10,000 bases of DNA. Source: Trachelipus rathkii. Taxonomy: Eukaryota > Arthropoda > Malacostraca > Isopoda > Trachelipodidae. Below the pieces are notes generated by a model. It saw only the letters and a program-made list of their open reading frames with translations, did not search any database and was not told the DNA's origin. Each line of letters begins with the position of its first letter. Position 1 is the stretch's first letter. The stretch is taken from positions 1 through 10,000 of the forward strand of contig JABUQX010022945.1 in NCBI GenBank assembly GCA_015478945.1. Reading direction: 5' to 3'. The position numbers and the translations under genes were made by a program. Positions 1 through 8,409 of this stretch are shown piece after piece.

Positions 1-23
1 CTTATTAGAGAGGTATTGTAAAG

Positions 24-535
24 GATCTGTGAAGAAAGGGAACATGAGAGAATAAGAATGAAAGTATGTTTTGAGATGTATTGGTCTATGAAAGGACTGA
101 ATGATAGTCGGTGGTTAAGCGGATTGTTTAGTGGCGAGTGTGTTGGGAACGACCGGCTGGAGACCGAAGAAAAAGTGGATTGAAGTCAGTAAAAACGAAG
201 TTGAAGGAGAGAAAAATGTTGAGTTTAGTAGCAGCGAGAAGATAAGTTGTTATAAACGAGTGAATGGCGGGCCGATTGTGAGGGGTTGGTTGTGCCCACC
301 TGGCCAAGGGTGCGAACCCCTTACAAGATCGATCTATCCATTAGTAGGGCATCGCCTGTCCTGAAGCTTTAGGTGGATTCTCGGACTGCGATGATTCTCA
401 CTCTATTAATGTACTGAGGGCGGAAAGCTGGGCTTTCTTTCGACTTGTCATGTTCTGCTACTGCTTTTCTTTACCGATGCTCGTTACGCACCTTACTCCC
501 ATTCTGGGAAAATAGAAGAAGATAAAGAAAGAATG
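24..535 (+). mobile_element. Non-LTR retrotransposon (LINE), C-terminal coding end plus 3' flank, decayed
   Basis: This is the tail of a LINE-type reverse transcriptase polyprotein, not a host gene. In one frame bases 127-156 read FSGECVGNDR. The next frame from about 158 reads GWRPKKKWIEVSKNEV, then EKNVEFSSSEKIS and RVNGGPIVRGW to about 290. Upstream, 68-110 reads like a damaged GHVERM-NDSRLV segment (KGLNDSR is visible). The order 'GHVxRM...DxRLVK...GRPKKxW...WRRIVRG' is the familiar C-terminus of many animal non-LTR elements. Codon +131 is GTG and is not a real start; the frame changes near 157, apparently through a 2-base loss. Everything 5' of this, including the polymerase core, lies outside the window or is lost. 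Bases 300-535 show no coding similarity and are probably 3' UTR or flank. The clade (RTE, Jockey or similar) cannot be fixed from this fragment. Confidence 0.72.
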
Positions 536-540
536 AAGAA

Positions 541-577
541 GATATATTATATATATATTTATTTATATATATGATAT

Positions 578-608
<31 letters not shown>

Positions 609-817
609 ATATATATATATATATATAGGTATATATTTAATAATATAATATATATATATTATATATATATATAGTATGGTATGTATATATATTATATTTA
701 TATTTATTATATATATAATATATATATATATATATTATTTATATAATAATACTATATATATATAGTATATATATATATATATATATATAGATATTATATA
801 TATATAATAATATATAG

Positions 818-854
<37 letters not shown>
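541..854. repeat. Imperfect (AT)n microsatellite
   Basis: About 315 bp of nearly pure A/T, made of short (AT)n runs joined by phase flips (TT or AA steps) with rare G. It lies exactly between the two opposed LINE fragments, so the 3' side of each fragment abuts or approaches it. No coding signal. Confidence 0.97.
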
Positions 855-1039
855 CACTCCAGGCATTCCTTTACTGACTCAATCGACTTTTTCTTCGATA
901 CTCACAGCCGTCGATTCCAGCACACTCACCACTAAACATCCGCTTAACTTAACCAACCGACTATCCTTCATCCTTTCCATAATACCCAACATCTCACCGT
1001 ACTTTCATTTATTCTCTATTTACCCTCCTTCACACCACA

Positions 1040-1048
<9 letters not shown>
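855..1048 (-). mobile_element. Second copy of the LINE C-terminal segment, inverted relative to the first
   Basis: Read on the minus strand, this block aligns with bases 24-195 over almost its whole length, with an estimated three quarters identity by eye and several short indels. Its translation keeps the family signature better than the first copy: IMERMKDSRLVK, then FSGECAGID, then after a frame change SKKKSIESVKECLE. These match the GHVERM...RLVK...RPKKKWIESVKECLE pattern of non-LTR reverse transcriptase C-termini. It is cut off on its 3' side by the (AT)n tract ending at 854 and on its 5' side by a (CT)n tract at about 1043. No complete ORF survives. It is an independent, dead insertion or a rearranged piece of the same family. 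Confidence 0.72.
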
Positions 1049-1091
<43 letters not shown>

Positions 1092-1126
1092 ATATATATA
1101 TATATAATATATATATATTATATATA

Positions 1127-1173
<47 letters not shown>

Positions 1174-1225
1174 CTATATATTATATATATATATATTATA
1201 TATAATATATATATATAATAGTATA

Positions 1226-1278
<53 letters not shown>
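1043..1278. repeat. Compound (CT)n-(AT)n microsatellite
   Basis: About 30 bp of (CT)n (1043-1072) passes directly into about 205 bp of imperfect (AT)n, ending in a pure run before 1279. The same phase-flip structure is seen as in the other AT tracts. Confidence 0.96.
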
Positions 1279-1282
<4 letters not shown>

Positions 1283-1790
1283 AAACTGGTAGTTCTGTTT
1301 TTTTACTATCGGGTGTCCCTACCTTCACAAAAAAGGCTTTCTTTCTGGCTTACGTCACTATGTCATCATTGGCAAGAAACGTTTTGATTGGTTAATAATA
1401 TAGACGAATATGTCAAAACAAAACTTTGATTGGGATTCCCCAATTAATGCCAAATTCGAACAAAAAGTAAATTAACAATTTTTAAAAGAAAATATTAACC
1501 ATTTTCCTGAAAAAAATTTACCCGGCATAAATACTAAAAATATGTATGTCTGTGAAAATAAATCGTTTAAATACATTCATATTAAGATACTTTTAATTTT
1601 TGGCGGGAAATTTTGCCGGGAAACAGGGAACTTGTCCTTAAAAAGGATGGTTAACCGATATAATGAAACCAAAGATATCGATTTTTTTCGATTAGTTTCA
1701 AGGCAATGACCGTCAGAGTTGCCAAAAACAGTTTTTGTTGTTTAACTAAAGGGAATACCCAAGATTTAAATCGAAAGATGGAAAGAGTCA
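1279..1790. other. Unique-looking AT-rich DNA without a gene
   Basis: No frame stays open with protein-like composition and I recognise no transposon domain. The only local structure is the CCAAT/CRE-like cluster near 1350-1433 (listed separately) and short A/T runs. Confidence 0.6.
1350..1433. promoter_or_regulatory. Possible CCAAT/CRE-like motif cluster
   Basis: TTACGTCA at 1350-1357 is the complement of a CRE-type TGACGTAA site. ATTGG, the inverted CCAAT box, occurs at 1368-1372, 1387-1391 and 1429-1433, twice within the longer word TTTGATTGG, 42 bp apart. CRE plus spaced CCAAT boxes is a layout used by NF-Y/CREB-type promoters. However, no TATA-positioned start or downstream gene is visible here, and such short words arise often by chance. 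Confidence 0.2.
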
Positions 1791-1800
1791 GCGGCTCGCG

Positions 1801-1855
1801 GCCTCACGGCGGGAGCGACGGGGGGGACTTCGTCCCCTCTGTTCCACCGTGAGGC
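1801..1855. other. GC-rich imperfect hairpin
   Basis: GCCTCACGG (1801-1809) pairs perfectly with CCGTGAGGC (1847-1855). Just inside, GGA can pair with TCC. At the centre GGGGAC (1823-1828) pairs with GTCCCC (1832-1837) across a 3-base loop. The block is far more GC-rich than its surroundings and is followed at 1865 by an A run. It could be part of a small retroposon, an RNA structure relic or a short foldback element. Both strands have short open frames here, and I do not regard either as coding. Confidence 0.6.
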
Positions 1856-2130
1856 TCAGCCCTTAAAAAAAAAATATAACATATAAAAATTGAAGAATGA
1901 TAAAAAAAGCAAACTTGTGGCACTCTTTCGGCTCTTTCTAATGGGAGTTTTAGGCGAACACGTGACACTGCAGGATCCAGAAACGGGTTTTGCATTTTTC
2001 GATATCATGTCTTTTTAGTAACATTCCTTTTAAAGAGTAGCCTGCCGGAACAGTACCTTCGCACACACACCAGCACACCACAAGATGGGCCCTAAAGTAT
2101 AAAAATTGTATTGAGAGTACTAGAAATTTC

Positions 2131-2297
2131 TACTAGAGCAAACGGTAGGCGACGAAGTTCGCATGCAAGGTCGTGGGATTCTGAATCCTAGTTGGATCCT
2201 AGTTTCGATACCTAGGTAGAAATTGAACCTAGAAAGTTCCCTCCTTGAATAGCGCTAATGCCGTGAGGTGTGAACTTTTATTTAAAAAAAAAAAATC
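2131..2297 (+). mobile_element. Possible tRNA-derived SINE or tRNA-like relic
   Basis: Bases 2134-2150 resemble a tRNA D-arm/A-box (TAG...GGTAGGCG). GCGA...TCGC at 2149-2162 could be a weak anticodon stem. AAGGTCGTGGGATTC followed by GAATCC (2167-2188) resembles the variable region and T-arm/B-box, with one extra base. A second B-box-like word lies in CCTAGTTTCGATACCTAGG (2198-2214, with CCTAG/CTAGG able to pair). The block ends in an A-rich tail at about 2282-2296. A tRNA-like head, an unrelated body and an A tail is the SINE plan. The match is imperfect and no second copy is in the window, so this remains a candidate. Confidence 0.33.
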
Positions 2298-2390
2298 TTA
2301 GCCTTTCATAATGGGTAAACGTTTGAGTAGACAAAAAGTAATAAATAAAATAGTTAGTTGTTTAATTACTTTGGTTATATTTTACCATAC

Positions 2391-2492
2391 TTATATATAT
2401 AGTATATTATATAGATATATAATATATATAATAATATAGATACTATATAATTAATATATATATATATATATATAATATATATATATGAATAT

Positions 2493-2523
<31 letters not shown>

Positions 2524-2626
2524 TATACTATATATAATATATATAATTATATCTATATATATATAATGAGTATAGAATATATTATATTTATATATATATA
2601 TTATATAATGTTCCTGTGTGTGTGTG
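2391..2626. repeat. Imperfect (AT)n tract ending in (TG)6
   Basis: About 220 bp of A/T-only sequence with many phase flips, then after a short spacer a (TG)6 run at 2615-2626. Minus-strand open frames across it consist of Ile/Tyr repeats and are translation artefacts of the microsatellite. Confidence 0.96.
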
Positions 2627-4500
2627 AAGCCGCAAAACAAAATTAATTCGTTCACAAATTTTAATAGTTTTCTATTCATTGTTGTTAGGAAGTAATTTCC
2701 TTGACTTACTGCAATTGAAAAGTATGTTCTTGAGCAAGTAAGTCTTCTTTGCACCTGTCTCCGGTAAAGAAGAAATTTAAGACGAATATTGGTTATTCTA
2801 AAAAATAAAAAAAAAGTTCTTCAATAGACAGCAGTTATATTAATGCTAAGAGCATAATACAGTAAGAAAATCTGCTGGCGTTGATGTTACCCACATGGGC
2901 GAATTAAAAGAAATATTAGATGGACCTGTTCCTAAAAGGAAAGAAAAGTTTTTCTAGTCTCTGATTGTCGCAAGGAAAAAAGTTCCGTGACAGGGAGAAA
3001 TTTAAAATAGATCTTAAAGGGATTTTAAAGAAAGTAGGTTTCCTGTTATCAGGCACAACACGAGAAATGTTGAAATGCATAACATTTCTGCAAAACACAT
3101 TGTATCAGTCCCCACCTCCCGGAACAGAGAAAAGTCCATTTTAAAAAAGATAATTCTAAAAAACATAACCACCTAGACGAAATTAATGAGAGCACTATTA
3201 AAAGACTTGAATTATTTTATTGGAAAGATTTAACGGAAATGTAATTTACGGGACAAGGCGTTCCTGTGTTTCCGTGGTCAAAGGAGAAAACTAGAAGTAC
3301 TTAGAAGAATTATGTACGGACGACATTTCTATTCCCCACCTCAGGCGAAAGAAAATCTAAACGAGTAAAAAGGCTATCACAGGATAAATCTCTTCAGAAG
3401 AAAGCACCTATCCAGCTCCACAGACGTTTAGATGGCGAAAAAAATGTGTTGATGGAATTCTCAATAAAATATTTTCAGCTTAAAACTTTCTGTAGCTATC
3501 CTTAAAGAGGAAGCATAAGTTCCGTATGGATAGGCAATCCCATTTCCTGGCGGTAAAGACAAAAAAACGTTTAAAACAAAATACAAGAGGAAGACTATTA
3601 ATAAATAAAGAATTCTGCGTCGAAAAACTTTCCTGCTCCTCAACCCAGACGAGAAGAGAACAAAGGAAAGGCGGTCAAAATCCGACAGAATGAAAATCCC
3701 ATTCCGTTAAAAATCACTATAAGACCAAGGAAAATCAGAAAATAATAAACCAATAATAAGATATATAACCAGTATAAAAAATTCCAACTCTCAGTCACCT
3801 AGACAAAAAAAAGCAAAGGGATTACATCACAAAAAACAGAAATTTCAGATAAAAAAATAAAATTAAAGATAGGAAAAGCCTGTTTTAGAAACGTAAGAAA
3901 TCTTTTAAAGAATTTGTTCGGAAATTGGACCTCAGAGGATACCTTTATAGTGTTAACGTTAATAGAAAAAAACAAGATAAAAAGAAGAGTTACGAACTAG
4001 ATTCCTAAAACGACTAGAGGATATACGAACTCTTATACAACAACCAGATTTCAGATAATTAGATGAACGATAGCCAGAATGGTTGCTGGGTAAGATGGCT
4101 TATAAACTCAGTGCGAGTTTAGTTAATAACAATGATAAAAGCTTTTATTAAAAACTATTAAGAATTTCAGAGACTTCCATTCGTTTCTGTTACTCTTTTT
4201 TGATAACAACTACACCCATAGGATCGTTTTTATCATCTGTGCAAGAACTAATTGTATCAGGTTTAGAAGCAGCAGGTTTAGCCACACAAACTTCTTAACT
4301 TTATTATTCTAACTTCTTGATCTACTTCCTATACATGTTCTCTAATTCCGAAATAGTGCAAACCCTTTTCTTATATTGTCAATGTTTTTTACTAAAAAAC
4401 GTCTGGTTTAAGACATATTCGATTTTACAAAACGGAGATTTTTTAAATTCTGTTTAATTTCTGTTTCTATTTATTTTTGCCAACAGCAACTTCGATGATT
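2627..4500. other. AT-rich non-coding stretch, no gene recognised
   Basis: I read both strands and found only short, unrelated open frames, for example minus-strand frames at 2916-3098 and 3461-3643 without motifs or likely splice context. From about 2900 to 4050 the plus strand is unusually purine-rich (A-runs, AAAGAAA-type words). It carries loosely recurring phrases such as CCCCACCTC followed by a GAA/AAG-rich stretch (about 3110 and 3334) and CACCTAGAC (3168 and 3794). This could be a decayed tandem or dispersed repeat, but I cannot define a unit. Confidence 0.5.
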
Positions 4501-4501
4501 A

Positions 4502-4502
<1 letters not shown>

Positions 4503-4535
<33 letters not shown>

Positions 4536-4653
4536 GATATATAAATATATATATAATAATATATTACTATATAAATATAATATATATATAATATTAATAT
4601 ATATAATAATATAATATTAATTATATATTATATATTATAATATATATATATAT
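4503..4653. repeat. Imperfect (AT)n microsatellite
   Basis: About 150 bp of A/T-only sequence, with AATATTAATATA-like interruptions in its second half. No other content. Confidence 0.95.
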
Positions 4654-5170
4654 AGAGCTATTTTTCGGAAAATTTGTTTTTTATGATAAATAATAAAACC
4701 AATGCTCTAACATAATTGTTATTTGATGTAATTAAAACTTTCCTTAAAATGTTACTTTTTTTAAATCCTTAAACTAAAACAGCAAGCAGCAAGTAAATAT
4801 GGGATGAAACTTTTTCAAATTAACAATGATCAATGGATGCGATAAAAATAATATGTCGACGTTGTCGGAAGTGTACTATTACCATCATCCAGACAGCAGA
4901 TTTTTTTTTACATATACTTTTTATTCAATTTACAAAAATAAAAAATCTCTTAATATAAACAATTCATTGAAAAAAGGAAATGATATCAATTAAATACACT
5001 GTTTTAAATTATGAAAGTTGTAGTTGATAGGACCACTATCACTGTTGAAAGAAGGTTTGAGACGGCAATATGAGTGATCTCCAGAATTTTTTAATCACAC
5101 GATTGGTTGGTTTGAGTTATATAGTGAAAATTGCTTATTCTATAGAGTGGATTTTATTTGGCTATAGGTT
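4654..5170. other. AT-rich intervening DNA, nothing recognised
   Basis: No sustained open frame, no RNA-gene pattern and no transposon domain seen. Composition returns toward higher GC only after about 5180. Confidence 0.55.
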
Positions 5171-5171
5171 T

Positions 5172-5315
5172 CTAATTACGAGATAGCGGGAGGGTGGTGA
5201 AAAAGTGAACCCGTTCGAGCCGAGCAGCCTCTATGGCCCGTCCATCCTGACGGTTGGTGCGTTGGTACTGCCAAACGTAGGTGTCTTGACAGTCACCACC
5301 TATGAATATTTATAA
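5172..5315. other. GC-rich island, open on both strands; possible coding or repeat relic
   Basis: About 140 bp of clearly higher GC than its neighbours. On the plus strand 5187-5312 is open between stops, reading REGGEKVNPFEP and then a hydrophobic SILTVGALVLPNVGVLTV. On the minus strand, codon for codon in register, 5309-5175 is open and reads CQDTYVWQYQRTNRQDGRA, then IEAARLERVHFF, ending at a stop at 5172-5174. Its upstream edge on the minus strand has TTCATAG, which could be a weak splice acceptor. I do not recognise either product. It may be a host exon fragment, a piece of an unknown transposon, or chance openness in GC-rich sequence. Confidence 0.35.
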
Positions 5316-5380
5316 ATGACGGACGAAACGCAGGAGGAGGAGGCAAGGGTCTTTATGGTATGATTTTATGTTTAGTTTAC

Positions 5381-5483
5381 TATATATATATATTTATATA
5401 TATATTATATATATATATTATATATATATAGTATATATATATATTATATATATATTATATATATATTATATATATATATATAT
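5381..5483. repeat. Imperfect (AT)n microsatellite
   Basis: About 100 bp of A/T-only sequence, ending at CAGGGGCG (5484). The plus strand then continues into a small (GTAG)n run. Confidence 0.95.
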
Positions 5484-5499
5484 CAGGGGCGTATACAAA

Positions 5500-5516
5500 G
5501 GTAGGTAGGTAGGTAG
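5500..5516 (+). repeat. (TAGG)n tetranucleotide run
   Basis: Four consecutive AGGT/TAGG units follow AAAGG and are then closed by CTCCTACC, which could pair back with GGTAGG to form a small hairpin. Short and unremarkable apart from its position beside the CAGGGGCG word. Confidence 0.85.
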
Positions 5517-5831
5517 CTCCTACCCAATATTCTGAGTCTTTTTAATAAAATAAATTAAATGGTAAACTTAATTAAATTATTAAAATTTTATTGAAAGTTG
5601 AAAAAAAAAAACTAAATTTATAAAAATTTAAAAAAAAAACAACACTTAGTAATAACGTTATGAAAATTAAATTAATTTGAAATTTTCGTTCCTACTCTGT
5701 TCTTATAGTGAGTGAATTTCTATGCGATCGGCGTACCGTAAGAAGTTCATTACTCCGTAAGTATTATAATGGCTAGCCAGCTAAACATTACCTTTGCGTG
5801 CTAGACGTAAAAAAAAAACACATCGTACACG
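5517..5831. other. A/T-rich spacer, no gene
   Basis: Several poly-A runs (about 5600-5640) and a slightly GC-richer patch at 5700-5810 with no open frame of note. I see no recognisable feature. Confidence 0.55.
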
Positions 5832-5957
5832 TATATATATTAATATATATATAAATATTATATATATATATATATGTATGATATATATTATATATATATA
5901 AAATTTATAATATTATATTATATATAATATATATATTATATATTATAAATATATATA
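5832..5957. repeat. Imperfect (AT)n microsatellite
   Basis: About 125 bp, A/T-only except for rare G, with AAATATT-type interruptions. Confidence 0.94.
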
Positions 5958-6236
5958 CGACAAGTTTCTCTTACGGTATCAAAAGTATGGCAACAGCAGT
6001 TTTTAGCTTGAAGTCTGCATTTGGTTATTAAATATTCTTTTTTCATTACATTACTTAAGGTGAAATTTATCTTTATGATATTAAAAATAATTAATAGTGC
6101 ATATCAAGCAATTGGTTAACACAATAGCTTTAAAAGCTTTGCTAAGGAACAACTTTTAATTTAAAAAATCAGAAGGCCTACGTTTCATTTATTAATAACA
6201 GATAAAGTCAATGTTCAGAGAATATTTCCTCTTCGA

Positions 6237-6366
6237 TTATTATTTTATTATTATTATTATTAGTTATTATTTTATTGGATTATTATTATTATTATTAATT
6301 AGTTATTATTATTATTATTATTAATAATAATAATAATAATAATAATTAATAATAATAATAATAATA

Positions 6367-6411
<45 letters not shown>

Positions 6412-6459
6412 TAATAATAATAATAATAATAATCAATAATGATAATAATGTAATAATAG
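6237..6459. repeat. (TTA)n to (TAA)n palindromic trinucleotide tract
   Basis: About 85 bp of mostly (TTA)n switches at 6322/6323 to about 115 bp of (TAA)n. The 20 bases on each side of the switch (6303-6322 and 6323-6342) are perfect inverse complements, and the pairing continues imperfectly outward. The tract can therefore fold into a long hairpin or cruciform. It leads with little break into the large AT tract downstream. The sequence between the preceding AT tract and this one (5958-6236) shows no gene. Confidence 0.93.
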
Positions 6460-6482
6460 TATATTACTAGATATATATATAT

Positions 6483-6513
<31 letters not shown>

Positions 6514-6776
6514 GATATTATAGTATAATATAATATATATATATATATATATATATTATATTATAATTAATATATATATATATATATATATAGCGCCCAC
6601 CCAAGTATATGCTTTCAAGTACCCACTATATATTATATAGTATATATATATAAGATATATATAATATATAAATATATATATATATATATTATAATATATT
6701 ATAACCATAAATATATATAATATATAATATATATATATTATATATATATATATTTATATATATATATATATATATG

Positions 6777-6807
<31 letters not shown>

Positions 6808-6967
6808 ATATATATAATATATATAATATTATATATATATATATATATATATTTATATAATAGAATATATATTATATATTATATATATATAAGTATATAT
6901 AATCATAATATATATATATATAAATGAGAATTCTATTTTCTTTCATAGAATATATATTATATATAAT
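6460..6967. repeat. Large imperfect (AT)n tract with two small islands
   Basis: About 500 bp of A/T-dominated repeat, the largest in the window. It is interrupted by a mixed-sequence island at 6593-6627 (with CGCCCACCC) and another at 6922-6950 (containing GAATTC and a pyrimidine-rich stretch ending in CATAG). It forms the 5' flank of the Penelope-like element that starts at about 7002. Confidence 0.95.
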
Positions 6968-7001
6968 CTGCCTTTGAAATTAAGTACGAAATTTTTTTTG
7001 A

Positions 7002-7961
7002 AGGGCAGATATAATTACATTAAGTTCAATCAAGAATGATCATTCAACAATTATTTGCAAACCGGATAAAGGTTTGGGCGTCGTACTCTTAGATAAGGCT
7101 GATTATATTTGTAAAATTCTTGATATCATTTCTGACACAACCAAATTTACCCCAATTTTGAATAAAGACCCATTAATTTTGTCACTTAACCTAGAAGAAA
7201 AAATTAACCGTTTTCTACGTAAATTGTGCAAAGCTAATAAGATTGATAAAACATTATTTAATGAATTGTACTCTCATGGCTCTTCCCCAGGCATTTTATA
7301 TGGACTCCCTAAGATACATAAAGTTAATATCCCCATCCGCCCCATCCTGGCTGCCTTTAATACTCATAACTATAGATTAGCAAAATTCCTAGTACCTCTT
7401 TTGACCCCCTTTGCCACTAATGATTACATAATAAAAAATTCCTACACCTTTAAAAACTGGCTTTTAGGCATTAATTTGAATGATTTTTTTATGACAAGTT
7501 TTGATGTAGAGTCCTTGTATACAAATATTCCTATAAAAGACGCAATTGAATTTCTATTGGAAGATATTTTTCATTTAAATAGCGAATTTCATGGCTTCAC
7601 CAGGTCTGAATTTAAAACTTTACTGAATTTAGCTACCCAGGATACGTATTTCTTTTTTAATAATAAATTATACCAACAAACTGATTCCTTAGCTATGGGT
7701 TCTCCACTTAGTGCCACCCTTGCCAATTCATACCTAAGTCATTATGAAAAGATTTGGTTACAGAAATGTCCCCCCTCCTTTAGACCAGTTCATTACAAAA
7801 GATTCATGGACGACACATTTTTACTTTTTTCAAACAGAAATGAAATACTCCCTTTTTTTAATTATTTAAACGCACAATTAAATAATATTAATTTTACAAA
7901 AGAAGAAGAAGTTAACGGCACCATACCATTTTTGGATATGTTAATTAAAAAACCGATGTAA
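7002..7961 (+). pseudogene. PLE reverse transcriptase, main part
   Basis: The frame is open from 7002, although the first usable initiator-like codon is the TTG at 7074. I read it as continuing upstream because SIKNDHSTIICKPDKGLGVV is in frame and KPDKG is a standard PLE N-terminal motif. Numbering from 7074: LYGLPKIHK at 75-83 and RPI at 89-91, the palm motif A TSFDVESLYTNIP at 141-153 with catalytic D144, motif B MGSPLSATLAN at 208-218, motif C YKRFMDDT at 241-248 with the catalytic DD pair, and the GTIPFLDM motif at 282-289. The RT copies element RNA into DNA primed from nicked chromosomal DNA. All catalytic aspartates are present, with Phe-Met before DD instead of the commoner Tyr-x. The frame ends at a TAA (7959-7961) created by a frameshift just after the A-run at 7947-7952. 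The RT continues in the -1 frame from 7955. Confidence 0.93.
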
Positions 7962-8314
7962 ATTTTACCATAAATGTTTATCGTAAAAAGCCTTTTTCGG
8001 GTCAAGGTTTAAATTTCTTAAGTCATTCTCCATTTATATATAAATGCAACAGGATTAAAACTCTAATATATAGAGCTTATCATTTTAGTTCTAATTTCCG
8101 ACTCATGCATGAAGAATTTAATTTTCTCTTAAATTTTTTTAAAAATAATTGTTACCCCGTTTCATTAGTCCACAAGTATATAAAGGATTTTTTGAACTCT
8201 CGTTCCACACCCAAACCTCTAACGTATTCAGCTTTGAAATGCAGTTTGTATATAAAATTACCTTTGTATGAACATATTTTTATGAAACTCGTAAGGAACT
8301 ATACTCCCTTTTGA
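7955..8314 (+). pseudogene. PLE reverse transcriptase C-terminal part (thumb and linker), shifted frame
   Basis: Starting at GAT 7955 this frame reads DVNFTINVYRKKPFSGQGLN, followed by FLSHSP and NRIKTLIYRAYHFSS, then HEEFNFLLNFFKNNCYP and VSLVHKYI. That is the expected continuation of a PLE RT after the FLDM motif (VYRKK...T/S G...HSP...K...LI.RA...). It is in the -1 frame relative to the main part, as if one A had been lost from the run before 7953. An in-frame TGA at 8312-8314 stops it. The next segment (PQLNVIRFNNFVHGSL, about 8327-8374) still reads in the same frame beyond that stop, so the TGA is an internal lesion and not the natural end. Confidence 0.87.
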
Positions 8315-8409
8315 TGTGATATTTTTCCCCAATTGAACGTTATTAGATTCAACAACTTCGTCCACGGATCTCTTTAATTTTGCAACCATAAGACCATGTC
8401 CCTTCAGCT

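Noticed and set aside
285..325. tRNA-like words (GGCCAAGGG, GGTGCGAACCCC)
   Set aside because: The A-box-like and B-box-like words overlap, leaving no room for an anticodon arm. The region is better explained as the LINE tail.
1804..1995. Minus-strand open frame ending in a Pro/Ser-rich tail
   Set aside because: It is short and covers the GC-rich hairpin and a poly-T run, with no recognisable domain or start context.
2443..2754. Minus-strand open frame with Ile/Tyr-rich C-terminus
   Set aside because: Most of it is translation of the (AT)n tract; the remainder has no motif or homology that I recognise.
2916..3098. Minus-strand 60-codon frame
   Set aside because: Two plus-strand frames are also open over part of this stretch, so openness is not informative; no motif seen.
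5484..5500. CAGGGGCG word resembling a hAT-type terminal repeat
   Set aside because: No inverted partner (CGCCCCTG) or flanking 8-bp duplication is found in the window.
6237..6459. Regularly spaced repeats considered as a CRISPR-like array
   Set aside because: These are simple trinucleotide repeats without distinct spacers, and the sequence is eukaryotic in character.
6922..6952. Pyrimidine-rich stretch ending in CATAG, possible 3' splice site before the PLE
   Set aside because: What follows is more (AT)n with no exon-like open frame leading into the RT, so a chance match is more likely.
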